A DNA stretch of 64,000 nt, taken from Saturnia japonica (taxonomy: Eukaryota; Arthropoda; Insecta; Lepidoptera; Saturniidae). The first letter of the stretch is position 1; the number at the start of each line of letters is the position of its first letter. Location of the stretch: NCBI GenBank assembly GCA_033032175.1, contig CM065331.1, forward strand, positions 8,370,370 to 8,434,369, given 5' to 3'. Both the position numbers and the translations under genes were made by a program. Of the stretch, positions 43,146-55,285 are shown piece after piece. The notes below the pieces were generated by a model that was not told the origin of the DNA, did not search any database, and saw nothing but the letters and a program-made list of their open reading frames with translations.

Positions 43146-43464
43146 AGAATTATTATTATCATTTACTTAATATATAAACGTTTTTATGTTGTAGTAAGAC
43201 GAAAACTGATGTTAATCTGTTTAAAGCGGAAGCAGCTAAGAAATTTCGGATAAATTATTTACGATGGATTTCCGCAAAGTAACCGTCTTTGTCAAGCAAT
43301 TAATCGTCCGTAACTTTGTACCCGTTAATTACAACGAAAAAATTAATTAAAATAAAACATAGCCTTTAAACAGCACACAAGATTAATATACCTAATGAAA
43401 TAACTTTTTAGAATCGGATCGACCGCGCCAGAAATTTTCTTCTACAATATATTTATATACCTAA

Positions 43465-43891
43465 CTAGCTGTGCCCCACGGTGTTCACCTGTGTTAATTT
43501 TCTCTTTTTAATTTTTTTTTCACAAATCTTTGTCACAAAATACCTTTTCGTGGCTTATATATAATAGATAGGCATATAATATCGCGGACTTTTTTTATAT
43601 TTACTAAGGATCAATATTATTAAAGAACATTAAATTTCCGTATCATTAACGATTACGCCAGCGAACGTGGTTAAAACAGATCGCGAGGGCCTCCACTTCC
43701 GACTTATGTAACAAAAATTAATATTTAAGGCTATCTGAGAGTTGTAGCCTAATCTTAAATAACCTATACTAATCCTCGTGAGTCTGGATATCATATCGAG
43801 ATATATTTTTTTGAATCCGATTAGTAGTTCCAGTGATTAGCGTGTTTAAACAAACAAAAAAACTTTTCCACTTTTATTATATTAGTATAGA
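43465..43891 (-). mobile_element. Helitron-like element, minus strand
   Basis: On the minus strand it starts TCTATACTAATATAATAAAA (43891 side) and ends GGGGCACAGCTAG at 43465, again between A and T. It is related to the element at 42141 in opposite orientation: the complement contains 'aatctctggaactactaatc'-like and 'ataacctatactaatcctcg' interior words. Confidence 0.7.
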
Positions 43892-43964
43892 TTGTAATAT
43901 TGATACAATATATAATACACCAGTGACTTACGATACATCGCATTGCACCCCCGTGTAGCTTACC

Positions 43965-44165
43965 ATTTTTCTTACTTGCCATACTTGTTTACAGCCTGCC
44001 CGATTTCTTGGCGTTCATGGGTACTGCTGCGGTACTTAAAATCGTAGCGTGAACATATAACATCTTATAACCTTTCTCAATAAACAGGTTATAAAATGCA
44101 AAACGATTTTTTTAAACCTGATTGGTAGTTCTAGATAATACCAAATTCATACAAACATTTCTTAA
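43965..44165 (-). repeat. family I repeat, minus strand
   Basis: 'cttacttgccatacttgttt', 'ggtacttaaaatcgtagcgt' and 'ttctcaataaacaggttata' match 52590-52805 and the intron 4 copy. Confidence 0.45.
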
Positions 44166-44169
44166 GCAA

Positions 44170-45555
44170 TAAATACATATATATTCAGCTGTTAGTACAT
44201 AATATATATTTACAAAAGTAATAAAAAGGACACGTTCCGCTATTACAAGCGACATGTGTTGTAAACGGCACTCCCGCGGTTTGTCTATGGTAAACTTTTT
44301 TTTATTTGCACCAAAGGCAAAGGCGTTATTGGATTTTGTTGCTGACTAAGTTCTCGTAACGTGATATCGTGTGATATGAAAATACGTCGGTTAGGGGAAA
44401 GAATAACGAGAATTATATGTAGGTAAATATAACTCGGGAAAACCTTATTGCCTTTATGTAACTTTATGAATTTCAAGAAATGGTTTGGCAAACGTACCAT
44501 AAATCATTTTTTATAAGAATAGATTTTTATTTATAACAGCTTTGTATTACGTAGTAATTAGTAACGTCCCTTTTGTACTCATACTTCATGTTTTTTTTTC
44601 GGTTGGTAATATTTATAATTTTTATAACCTATCAAAATAAGTAATTTAAAATGGGAGGATCTCAAGAAATTTCATAAGTGAAAATCTATTAAAATAAACT
44701 TTGCACATAATACCTTTAATCTTAGTTTTATTCAATAAATAAACAATGACGTTATCATAATACCGTCTTTTGGGGTACCGAAATTTTTTTTATAATTCAA
44801 AAATACATAGTTTTATTTTAAAGTTTTTATTAAAGGTGTAATAATAAATAACTGTTAATTCACGGGTATAATTTTCAGTGTATAAGGTGCTTAAAAAAAT
44901 GTTCAGAGTTGTTTAAACTCCCGGATTGCCGTTTTACCTGTTTTGCGTGACTCGATCACTTGAAATAATCTTAACCGAAAAGTATAACGCCTTTAAAAAA
45001 AATTTAAGCAATATTTTTGTAACGCAATCTATTTACAAATATTAATTCAACCGTAATATTAGATGGCATCTCTTAAGAAACCATCAAAGCGAAGTCCCCA
45101 ATCCAATTTATATTCATTCGCATGACTGTAGCAATTTTCCGTCAAATTTAATCACACTTTGACAACAACAACAACAAAAAAAACTCGAAATACAAAAATC
45201 AGATTACACGAGGTGCGTTAAAAACCTACCGCATTGGCTGTATGTATTAAACCATGTTAACCGCCTTAGCCGAAAAAGTCAAAATTGTCTATGGTTGTGT
45301 AGTACAAAAAGGCCATACGTTGCGGCAAGCACTTTGACACGGTCCACCGGCGCGTAAACATCTTGTTAGTAAACACCATATACGAAGAATTTATAAATAT
45401 AAATAAACTTTAAGCATGGGGTGCGTATTTAGGCGCTCGAATTTTATTATTTAATTGATGGCTAACCATTTTGTTGGGACAAGGGAAAACATTTTTTGAG
45501 TTTTTGACACTGAGAACACTGGGAGATACTTCTACTGGTCAACTTCTCTACCTTC
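44170..45555. other. no recognisable gene
   Basis: AT-rich DNA. An 'agatggcatct' word at 45062 resembles the motifs near 11.9 kb. A 71-codon minus frame at 44285-44500 has no recognised relatives. Confidence 0.35.
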
Positions 45556-45559
45556 ATCA

Positions 45560-45890
45560 ATTTCATACATACATAAATAAATCACACCTCATTCCCAACG
45601 GTTTCGGTTTAGAGTATCCTTAACCTGAGCTTTCTTCAGAACAACCACGATTTGGTCGTGCACTAGGACCTTAGACCTTCCTCTTCCATCGTTCCCATTC
45701 ATACACTCGTCTTACAAACCTGTCTAGTAATTCTTCATTCATTCATCCTCTCTAGATGCCCGAACTATCAAAACATTGCTTTGTTAACCCGTGTGACTAT
45801 ATCTTCTTTCACAGCAGAAAGTTTCCTTATCACACTATTTCTTATCCTGTGACAAATTTTCACTGTTAACATACCAAAAGACAAAACATT
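45560..45890 (-). pseudogene. LINE ORF C-terminal fragment, RTE-like (minus strand)
   Basis: The minus strand reads in pieces HRIRNSVIRKLSAVKEDIVT, then FGHLERMNE and TRQVCKTSV, matching the DRIRN..IR...GVKEDVVT..GHxERM pattern at the C-terminus of a widespread insect LINE. Stops and frameshifts interrupt it. Assignment to an RTE-type clade is inferred. Confidence 0.65.
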
Positions 45891-45899
45891 ATTTATTAT

Positions 45900-46680
45900 T
45901 TTTGTGGACACGAGCCCCTATTTTCCTACTGAATACGTACCTGGATACACCCCGGGAATATAATACACCGAATCACAATGGCGTAGCAACGGGCGTAGCT
46001 AACAAATGTTTAGCAATGTTGTGTGTTTTTTTTTCTTAAATGTAAATTGCTGGTTATTTGTGATGTCGCGTCTGCCCTTGTTAGACGACGCTACTCGCGT
46101 CCTATCCGCGTCATTCATTGTTTTCGTGTAAAAGTTATGTTTAACACAATGTAAGCAGTCGTAAGAATAATAATAATAACTTTATTTGACCATAACAAGA
46201 TACAAAAATATGAGGCTTATTTCTAGGAAATACAATAGTTTTATTCTCAATTAATGAAACCTAGCCCCTGAACTAGGCCGAGCCTGTATCTCAAACGCTA
46301 GCCTCTTTCCGTGATATATTATTAGTATAATACATAGTAGGTACCTACATATGATATACCTAGTATAACACTGTTGTATCTTATTACCATTATCACAAAT
46401 CTATCATTTTAAAAGAGAAAACAAGGTACTTTGTAATTTTTTTTTGTTCCTTTTTACCTACCTTACATTCATAATGTAGCAAGTTAGACTACAATATTGT
46501 GAAATGAGGTTGCGTTTCTTGTTTATGTATAAAAATATATATATTTGTTATATAACAATAACAGCAACTTTTGAATTTACACATGTTTTAGTGCTTTTAG
46601 TAGAGAGTAGAGATGCGTTAAAGAGAGTTAGTTATCAATGATAAAAATGTGAATTTATATTACTGATTTAATTATTTTTG
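45900..46680. other. no recognisable gene
   Basis: Includes 'caatggcgtagcaacgggcg' (45978) and an 'aataataataactttatttg' tail (46170), words usual for lepidopteran elements, but no element could be delimited. Confidence 0.3.
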
Positions 46681-46683
46681 CCA

Positions 46684-47016
46684 AGTAAAAAAACAATAAA
46701 AGCAAGTGCAATGTATTCACAATGCTTACCCAGTAAAAACAATAAAAGCAAGTGCAATGTATTCACAATGCTTACCCAGTAAAAACAATAAAAGCAAGTG
46801 CAATGTATTCACAATGCTTACCCAGTAAAAACAATAAAAGCAAGTGCAATGTATTCACAATGCTTACCCAGTAAAAACAATAAAAGCAAGTGCAATGTAT
46901 TCACAATGCTTACCCAGTAAAAACAATAAAAGCAAGTGCAATGTATTCACAATGCTTACCCAGTAAAAACAATAAAAGCAAGTGCAATGTATTCATAATG
47001 TTTACCCAGTAAAAAA
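46684..47016. repeat. minisatellite, 46 bp unit, about 7 copies
   Basis: The unit contains 'aataaaagcaagtgcaatgt' and 'attcacaatgcttacccagt'. Copies start at 46 bp steps (for example the agcaagtg word at 46701, 46747, ... 46931, 46977). Central copies are identical. The first has extra A residues and the last has attcataatgttt, typical edge divergence. Confidence 0.95.
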
Positions 47017-47721
47017 CCAAAGTCAGTAAAATGAATTTATAATATTAACACCAGTGATCATCATCATTATCTCAGTTGAAAGACGTCAACTGATGGGCAT
47101 AGGGGGGTAGAGTTTTACAGCAAATTGGGAAACGTCTACGGGAATAATGGCGTTTTAAAAAAATGATGAAAACCATGTCTTTTTGATACGTATTTTTATT
47201 TTTTATTTGATTACCAGACGTACTTACTTAAATAATATATAGACTAATTTACTTCCAGCCTAACGACACCTCGTATGTTAAAATCCACCAAACCGTTTAG
47301 GCGACAGAGTGTGCCAACGAAATAGAAAAACATAACCCTCGTTTGTTACTCAGTCACGCAAAAACTGCTGAACGGATGCGGATGAAATTTGGCACACAGA
47401 TAATTTATAACTTGAATTATCGCACCTGGAAGTCGCAGACAAAAGCTACTAAATAAGAAAACAAGTTCATCTACAAAGGTTTATTTTGCAATGTATTATG
47501 AATATAACGTCAATGAAAGAAATAAACAGACAGACGTGTAAAATTTGATATACATAAATGGGATTCGAACCTACACCCTTCAAGGACAATCGAAGAGCCT
47601 TCATTTGGTAACAATCACAAATCACAACCGTACTTAACACCTCACACGCTTCACGCAGTGTGGTACAAGTTACAAGAAATTATAAAAGTTTTCCTTTGTA
47701 GACAAAGAAAAAACAAGACAG

Positions 47722-47955
47722 ACCTTTTTTTTAAGCAAATTAAGGGCTCTGGAGACATTATTGGATTTGCCAGTTTCACAGAGTTTTTTTTTTGTGGTGG
47801 GGGGGCTACGCGGAAGGCAATCTGACGTTCAAGCGAGGCAACAAGCCAAAGTGGCCGAACCTCGTCTTGGGCTGTTGCCGTACATCCAAATAAATCGCGA
47901 TCTGACTAATTACTTGTACTTACAATTCGATCTAACTAACTATGCGTACATAGGA
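47722..47955 (+). repeat. family H repeat, diverged
   Basis: 'aagccaaagtggccgaacct', 'cttgggctgttgccgtacat', 'aaataaatcgcgatctgact' and 'caattcgatctaactaacta' align to 28360-28460 of the longest copy. Confidence 0.5.
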
Positions 47956-48756
47956 TAAAGTAATCGTTAATTTGGTATCACGATTTGTAACAATACTGCC
48001 AGGTGTCCCCGAACTATGCTATGCCTGTATCGCGAGCACCAGTTAAAAATTATATAGCATAACTATAAAGTCACGTAGGTACGTTACACTAAAGAGAGTT
48101 AGAGATACTTAATAGTATAGAAAACAAAATAGTACTACAGAAACCCAAACAAAACGTTATACAAATGAAATTTAAAAACATATAGGTTGGGCTACTTTAA
48201 CTAGGATATTCTCTGTCTCAGCGTAGTTTAAACATAGAAGCAATTAAAAAATTCGTTTTTTATTTAATTTCAAGTATCAGAATGGCGTTATAAGTTGATG
48301 CCCTTGTTATCCCCGAATCGTTTACAGAAAGTGGTAAGTGTATGTATTTAGTAAATCCGCGAGATTAAAATTTGAAGTAAATTATTGATTAATTAATGTT
48401 GGTCTATAGATAAACACCCTAAAACAATACAAATCTGAAAAAAGTAATTTATAAATTTTTGTCACGTGATTAGAAACGCTGACTTGAAAAAGTGACGTGA
48501 CCATTCAGGAAATATGAACGTTAGACTCTTGCGTAAGTTGTCACATTTGTCTTTGTTATCATACAAAATGACTTAATAATGTTTGATGACGTTACGGGAT
48601 CATAATGGCGCCTTTTCGTGACGTATTTTTTATTAAAATTAAGGAATATTTTTAAATCACTTTTTATTATGTATTAATGAAAAAAATGTATTCATACGTA
48701 TTATTTTCAATATATAAAGTGATTAAATTTGGTCAATTCTAACAAGCAAAAAAAAG
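47956..48756. other. no recognisable gene
   Basis: AT-rich DNA, no exon or delimited element. Confidence 0.35.
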
Positions 48757-48905
48757 GAAAAATGGTCCCTTACAGAACCTACGTACCTGAATGATGTGCA
48801 TGTGTGAAGAAGCTCAGTGGTACATTAGTAATAGCATTGTTACTGTATCGAGCGAGCGCCTGCCTGGCTTTTAAGGGCTCCGTGTCGAAAGAACAGACCT
48901 ATGCT
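48757..48905 (+). repeat. family H repeat, 3' part
   Basis: 'ggtcccttacagaacctacg', 'tgaatgatgtgcatgtgtga' and 'agcgcctgcctggcttttaa' match 28565-28740. Confidence 0.5.
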
Positions 48906-48969
48906 TGAAAAGTTAAAACCGTAGGAGAGGGTAGTTGTGGCGGGTTTGCGAGAGCGAAGATAGTTCAAG

Positions 48970-49195
48970 CAATGATAGTTTGGTTGGTAGCGTGTACCAA
49001 TTCTGCGTCAATCGACGTGAGTTCGAATCCCTGCGATGAGCTTGAGCAACCCTCAAGATGAGAATCTGTCCCCAAGCATCAATAGGTATGTTCCGGCAGC
49101 TGCACATGAGAGCCAGTCTTCCACTAGGCTTAGCGTGCTACCATCTTGGGCCACATCGTTATATAAGATCGAGTGAGTTTTGGCCATAACTTTAA
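48970..49195 (+). repeat. family C tRNA-derived SINE
   Basis: 'agtttggttggtagcgtgta', B box 'gagttcgaatccctgcgatg', 'ccctcaagatgagaatctgt', 'ccggcagctgcacatgagag' and 'ggcttagcgtgctaccatct'. One of the better preserved copies; the middle third is deleted. Confidence 0.65.
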
Positions 49196-49554
49196 ACCTA
49201 TAAAAAATAATCTGCTCATACCGTTTCGAAGGGACAAAAAAAACCCTATTTTATTAATTTTAAAACCTTTTTATCCGCGCATGACTTTGACCATGTTACT
49301 AGAAAATTCATTACGCAGAGGGCGCGTTTCCAGAGGGAAAATTCGTAAACACGCAATTATTGTTAACACCCTGTATTGTGGGGTGGTTTCGGGGTGTGTA
49401 TTTTTTCATGTTACACCGCTATCTATTAACTGTAAAGTTTATTTGGATAAATACGGAGAAGTTCGATTTTTGTATAGTTCTTTATGGGTTTTAGTGTTTG
49501 GTCGAAATCACACCTGATGTTACGTGACGTTGTGGTCCAAAATGGTGACATGCT

Positions 49555-49780
49555 AAGTCTAGTGGTAGGACTGGCTCTCAAGTGCAGCTGCCGGAACACA
49601 TCTATCAGGGTTGTGGTTAACCAGGCGGGTATTAGACAATAACGTATCACCATTCTAAGGTTTCATCATGATTGTTTCCTCCACAGAAAGCTAAGGTTCA
49701 TTGCAGGGATACGAACTGGTGTTGATCGATTCTGTGTCCGTAGGTACTATCACATAGCCGTCACTGTTTAAAAATAGTGT
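49555..49780 (-). repeat. family C SINE, minus strand
   Basis: 'tctcaagtgcagctgccgga', 'taaggtttcatcatgattgt' and 'attgcagggatacgaactgg' are complements of C landmarks. It faces the + copy at 48970, leaving about 360 bp between. Confidence 0.6.
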
Positions 49781-49974
49781 TTAACATATTTAAATCTTAC
49801 TTGTGATATAATTAAATTTGTGTTTTCCGGGAATCCCCGCACGTAGATTAATTATTTTATACTACCCGCTGACGCGGTGAAGGATGGAGTTTTTGAAGAG
49901 ATCTTGATCTGTCATGACGACATGAGCTGGTTTTTGTTTTAATTAATAAAGTAATTTTGTATGGTTCTATATTA

Positions 49975-50055
49975 TGTAATAATGTCGGCGTTTTGCTTGG
50001 TCTAGTTAGGTTGTTGTTTTTAAGTGAAGTGGATTATAAATAATTAGCTATTGCC
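49975..50055 (-). repeat. family E fragment, minus strand
   Basis: 'tatgtaataatgtcggcgtt', 'ttaagtgaagtggattataa' is the complement of the E distal half (ttataatccacttcactt..cgccaatattacata). Confidence 0.45.
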
Positions 50056-50609
50056 CTGAGTTTCATTCGTGTTAATTTTATCCGATAAACACCTCACCGC
50101 CTATGCACTCGTTTAGCTTCTTATTTTAATGTAACTAGTAATTTTAATGTTATTTCCAAACAACGTTTAAACTTTTAAGTTTTCACTTGTGTCGGCAATC
50201 CTCATGCCTGCTTTGCCTTTTGAAGTGAAACTTCTTTGCGCGCATGAGCGTAAAATTTTTACGGATGCAACGCGTCACGAAAATGTGAAACGTTTTAAAA
50301 GAGAGAAGTAGAGAGCGATTGAGAGAGAGTGAGAAAAAGCTAACGTAGCATGAAACACGTAGACATGGAGACAATGTGTAAAAAGTGAGTTAAATTTATA
50401 AATTATCATTTTGTGATAAATTTGTAAATCGTCCTGTACTAAGCAGTTGTTCAGAGTAAGTAATATATTTGTTATCTTTTTGTTAATATACAATTGTTTA
50501 TGTTAATTCGTTTGAAGGTTAGGAAGTTTTAATATTTACAAATAACATGTGGCATTTTAATTTTCCACTCGTCATTTAAGACTTTAATATACCTAATATT
50601 TTAATGGCA

Positions 50610-50890
50610 ATTGTTGGGTACGCGTCACTTCCCCTCTGCGTGAGGGAGGGGGGGGGTGTGACGTTTCCCCGGTTTGGACGGGCGTTTTGTTGCGCCGGAT
50701 GCCCGTCTCGTAGATACCGTACGGATGCCAGTGGGCGGCGTGATGTTAGTGGTGAGGGGGTCCGGGGGGTGCAATAATGCACGACCGCTTGAGGTGCCGG
50801 GTCTTCAATGAAAGTCGATATCTTGTTGTTGATTGTTCGCAGGACGACCAAAGCTTTCTTCTTGTAGTTACTCGTTGCTTGTACTTGTAG
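50610..50890 (-). repeat. GC-rich block with a proline/arginine-rich minus frame, probably retroelement-derived
   Basis: A sharply GC-rich block (gggagggggggggtgtgacg, gggcgttttgttgcgccgga, gggcggcgtgatgttagtgg) in AT-rich DNA. A 91-codon minus frame (50851-50576) reads APQAVVHYCTPRTPSPLTSR and is proline/arginine-rich. It looks like a 5' or gag-like part of a LINE. I recognise no domain. Confidence 0.35.
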
Positions 50891-52240
50891 ACTCGTTGAA
50901 TTGCACCGTGCCCAATACGGCCCTTCTTCGAGCTTAAGTGGTTCGAGGAATGACCGTAAAGAGAGCCCCGTTTTATTCCGTGTTTATTTCGTGTTTTAAC
51001 TTTACTTTTCGCTTTGGTTGCCCTGTTAAACTCTTTATATTTCTCTCATTATATATCTTATGTACACATGTCATATATCAAAATGTTCCTCTTTGAATTA
51101 CCTATCCATTACATATTCACTTATAATATACATTACGTATACATTCCGTACATAAGCCAAAAACAATGTAATTTACGGGCGACATCACTATTTTCCGCTC
51201 GTAAAATCTCTATAACATTCGATATACTTACTCTATTGGCTTACTCTATATGTTAATCTATTCTATGTTAGTTATATTTTCACATATGTGACACACAATA
51301 CATAATCGTTTATATACATCTTAACATATAACATGCAACTTATAATGTAGCGTATTCGCTTACATTTTTCTATAATATTGTCAATATTAATCTATTTTAT
51401 CGTAACACATAGTATATAACACGTAAATATAATAATAACACATAATACCCTAACCTAAGACACGAAAAACAACTGTTCTGTCGCCAACAGCAATTAAATT
51501 TATTAAATTACTAACATATCTTCTTTTTTCCCTGCAAGTCTCGGAAATTCAAAGCTTTAGATTAGTATAAAGTTTAAACGAGATTTAAAAATTAGTTTGC
51601 CAATGAAGTTTAAATTCTGACCTGTGTACTTTGTACGCACGTACTTTTTTGTTTTGCAAAAACAACAACAACAAATATAACAAATGCTATTCTGGTACCA
51701 CAGTATGTGGACAACACATAGAACTGTCGATTTCTTGGTGTTTTGTCTTAGCAGTGAGATAATTACAAGCTAGTATTATTATTAAATTCTAGATCTTTAT
51801 CTAAGCCCTTCGTATATGAGGTGGGTTAATTCACCGAGATCCCATGGATCTATAGATTTAAAACAGATAAAAATTATCAAATAGATACATCTTCTTTCTA
51901 AGTCATTAAAAAGCCCATTTCGAAAACAAAATATAATATCTCATTACTAGATGAAAGAGGAATACAATTTCTCTACATCAAAATAACATCATCATCCACA
52001 AATCATCAGAAAAAAAACATTATTACCCTCTCACAAAGTTAATGCTGCCATCGAGGAAACTCAAATTTTAATGGCGGTCTATATTATTTCACGATCTGTA
52101 ATGATAGTTTGAGTCGCGTAGACCGCATCTCTAACTTTGCCACCGGGACCCTTATTTCCAAACCACAGAATATATTTATAAAAACACCCAATAACATTCG
52201 TTAATACTGGCCGAAAACACGCAGCTGTTGTCTATGAAAG
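50891..52240. other. no recognisable gene; possibly old retroelement flank
   Basis: From 50900 to 51500 the DNA is rich in cata/tata-type words and lacks repeats known elsewhere in the window. The rest is AT-rich. A 'gcggtctat' and 'gtagaccgc' inverted pair lies at 52075/52117. Confidence 0.3.
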
Positions 52241-52244
52241 AAAA

Positions 52245-52375
52245 AAATATAGGCGCGCCGCCATTGGCCGTCGCGGACGGCGGGAACATTAGTTGCATCT
52301 GTCAGTTTCATATTGTCTATGGTTTTTAAGGTTGGGCGTAGTTTACGACTCGGACGGCCATATGTCGTTATTTCT
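52245..52375. promoter_or_regulatory. GC-rich patch with CCAAT-like box
   Basis: 'ggcgcgccgccattggccgt', 'cgcggacggcgggaacatta' and 'gactcggacggccatatgtc'. The ccattggc word is a CCAAT-box type motif on both strands. No exon is seen nearby, so promoter function is only a possibility. Confidence 0.2.
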
Positions 52376-52589
52376 TATGTTTATAGAATAATAGGTGAAG
52401 ACGTTATAATACAGATATTACTATATCAAGTTTAACCAATATTTCTCTAGGATAGGAGATTAGCCGAAAAACTTTTTACTGACATACTATTTGCTGTGTG
52501 CTAGGTGTCTCACAGTTTCATCCGTGTTTTTATTAGAGAAACTCTTAACAGCGCCGCCGTCAAATCACTTGTGTAGTCAGTCTATAGTT

Positions 52590-52810
52590 GCCCTCACTTC
52601 CCATACTTGCCTACAGATTTCCAAATTACTTGATATTCATAGTTACTACTCTGCTTTGTAACGTCGTAGCGTAAAGTTATATAGCCTATAACCTTTCTCA
52701 ATAAATATATTATAAACGACAAATATAATTTTTCAAACCTGAATGGTAATTCCAGAGATTATCGCGTTCAAATAAACAAATAAAGTCTTGAGCTTTATTA
52801 ATATTAATAA
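52590..52810 (-). repeat. family I repeat, minus strand
   Basis: 'cacttcccatacttgcctac', 'gtaacgtcgtagcgtaaagt', 'cctttctcaataaatatatt' and 'tccagagattatcgcgttca', the most complete of three I copies. Confidence 0.5.
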
Positions 52811-52909
52811 ATGGGTTAAAAGTGCCTTTAAAACTCCATAGATCCTTTATTTCCGTATAAACAAAGTCTATTTAAAACCGCACTTAATTTATAAACTTTA
52901 TGTTATTTG

Positions 52910-53065
52910 ACTCTATGTTATGTAATTTTGCTGGCATTTTACTTAATGTAGTAGTTGGGTTATTGTGCACAAGTGAAGTTGATTATAAATAGGAAGATGC
53001 AGTTTAATTATCCACAAAAACTCCCTAGATAGTTTTACAAGGGAGCCGCCATTTTGTAAGAGCTA
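52910..53065 (-). repeat. family E fragment, minus strand
   Basis: 'gggttattgtgcacaagtga', 'ccacaaaaactccctagata' and 'caagggagccgccattttgt' are complements of family E landmarks. Confidence 0.55.
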
Positions 53066-53069
53066 TGTT

Positions 53070-54000
53070 TGTAGATTAAAAGAATAATGAAAAAAAAAAA
53101 TGTTCTATTTACGTGACATTGGTAGAATTGTGCATGAATACAGATGCTTTTAAATAAAAAGAAGAAGAAAACTTTGACACTGGCAAAATATCGCATTAAA
53201 ATCTCACTAAAAGCGTTAGAAATCGTTGCATAATTTGTTATCAGCATGTTGAAAAGAAAAAGATAGGAAATCACGGCGTAAGGCGGAAACTGTGTTGTCA
53301 AAAAAGGATGAAAGTTTATTTTCGCTCACGCCGGTATCAAGTCGAAAGTGAACTGAGGGCAATTGCCCACCTTTCACGATCAAGAGAGCGTTCAAAAGCG
53401 TCAATGCCGTATCTACGTATAAAACTTATCATTGATCGTAGGTACAACTTGTCACTAATATAACTATAAACCTATAATTATAGGAACCTTTTAAAGTTAA
53501 AATATGTCAACAGAGACACTTGGCCATTCTGTTCTACATTCTTAGAATATCTTTTATATGTCAAATATAAATTAATCTCTACGTTTAGTTATTACCCAGC
53601 TCGTACTAAGGGCTGCATTTACTTCAAATTATCTGCTATCTCTACTAATTACATCTATATTTTTATCTTCAGTTTCTAAACTGACGTATTTCAATACTTA
53701 TAAATAAAAACGAGACGGATATTTCTGGGCTCAGATTGTAATTATTTGTAGCATGGTTTATAAGACGATTATAGTTTTATAAATGTAAAATAGGTTTATC
53801 ACAATTCACAATCTAGAAAAAGAGAAATCTAATAAGTAAGTCAACGAGTAAAAGGTCGATAGGGGGGAAATAGGCCCGAGCCGAATCTCACGTAATTTTT
53901 ATCCGCGAGAAACGGTTGAATTAATAACAATATAATGTTTCTCCACTAAAATTTATCGTGGCAAATATATGAATTGTACAAAGCACCATAGTTACGACTG
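53070..54000. other. no recognisable gene
   Basis: AT-rich with short patches of mixed composition near 53290-53410. ORFs here show no recognised motif. Confidence 0.35.
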
Positions 54001-54004
54001 TTTT

Positions 54005-54180
54005 CAATAACATATCTGAGTTTATTGACCCCAATTTGTAAATATTTGTAATAAGTACCATGGTGAGACAGATATTGGGTTTTCCTTATCTATTCAAGCT
54101 ATAGGATAAGGATTTATATTATGTAGATACGAAAAACTATCCATTGATAGGTTAGTGAAAACAACTGATTATAGACCTTC
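54005..54180 (+). repeat. family N repeat (MITE-like), copy 2
   Basis: 'aataacatatctgagtttat', 'taggataaggatttatatta', 'tgtagatacgaaaaactatc' and 'cattgataggttagtgaaaa' match 17803-17975. Confidence 0.5.
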
Positions 54181-54204
54181 GATTGTTTTGCCGCCACCTG
54201 CCAG

Positions 54205-54310
54205 CTTTTGACTATACTGTTAGCCTTAGGGTCCCTATCCAAAAACAGAGCCGCTGATGGCTTTTACAGCTCACCGAACTTAGATACGGACATGTTGGTT
54301 CCAGTACACT
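54205..54310 (+). repeat. family H repeat, 5' part
   Basis: 'gactatactgttagccttag', 'gctgatggcttttacagctc' and 'accgaacttag' align to the H start; a short insertion 'ccaaaaacagag' is present. Confidence 0.45.
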
Positions 54311-54519
54311 TGAGACCTCACATGAGTCTCCGTGGATTGAATTGGAATGAAGATTCTTTTACGAATTTTAGTTTGAGTTTAATTTTATTACTGTAATTCT
54401 AGACTACGTTCTGTCTTAAAAACAATGAAGCAAATTATGTTTTTTTTTTTTTAAAGAATCCAATACAATGAAACAACGATTAACGTATTTACACCAAAAA
54501 TACGCATCTTACATAACGC

Positions 54520-54790
54520 AATGATGGCTCAGTTGGTAGCGTGTTCGAATCTCTGCAATGTGCCTGAGCGCCCGGTGAAAGAAAACATCGTGATGAAACC
54601 ATAGCATCGTTGTAGGGCTTTTCGTAATGACTAGCTAGCTACTACCTTCAAGTTAAACATCTGTCACCAAGTACCAATAGGTGTGTTCCGGCAGCTGCAC
54701 TTGAGAGCCAGTCAGTCTTATACTAGACTTAGCGTGTTACATCGTCACTTAAGATCAGGTGGGACTGTGGCCGCAAAGCAAAACCAAAAA
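54520..54790 (+). repeat. family C tRNA-derived SINE, near full length
   Basis: 'atgatggctcagttggtagc', 'gcgcccggtgaaagaaaaca', 'tcgtgatgaaaccatagcat', 'caagtaccaataggtgtgtt', 'ccggcagctgcacttgagag' and an A-rich end 'accaaaaaaaaaaaatc' that looks like a retroposed 3' tail. Confidence 0.7.
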
Positions 54791-55199
54791 AAAAAAATCT
54801 CACGCGAGATTAGGGGCCGGGAAATTTGTCTCACGAAATTTTAACAAAAGGGGAGGGGGTGTCGAAAAATCACCAAAATCGCCTCACGTATTTAATGGAT
54901 GCCTCTAAGTATAGTTACAAGCCGTAAATAATGCGCATCGAGTCAAAGAGGAAGATAATCGGTTGTTTTTGATAATATGTATGGTACAGTCAAAAAATAA
55001 AACGGGGACTTTCGGTGACAGATTGCATCTACAGTGCTCGTCGTCATGCCGCTCCTTCACGCCTTGTTTGAAGTATCCAATATCATAAGAAGGAACGAAA
55101 ACGATGTCTGGAAGACCTTTTTACATTCGCACGGCTACTACATGTTTACCAAGAGTTCTTGCATGGAGAGGGGGGAAGGAACTGCAATGAATTACTGAG

Positions 55200-55285
55200 T
55201 TCTATACTGTTCTTTATACCTCCAAGTTCGGTGAAGCTGTCAAAGCCGCAAAGGCTAACAGTGTAGTCAGATCTAAAAAAAAACT
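55200..55285 (-). repeat. family H 5' fragment, minus strand
   Basis: 'ttcggtgaagctgtcaaagc', 'ggctaacagtgtagtcagat' and 'ctaaaaaaaaact' are the complement of the H start. Confidence 0.45.

Noticed and set aside
46684..47016. CRISPR array
   Set aside because: Repeats are directly contiguous 46 bp units with no unique spacers, in a eukaryotic genome; it is a minisatellite.
49173..49517. A 114-aa gene
   Set aside because: It begins inside a SINE tail, has no recognised motif, and its composition is as expected for AT-rich DNA; no splice context was found.
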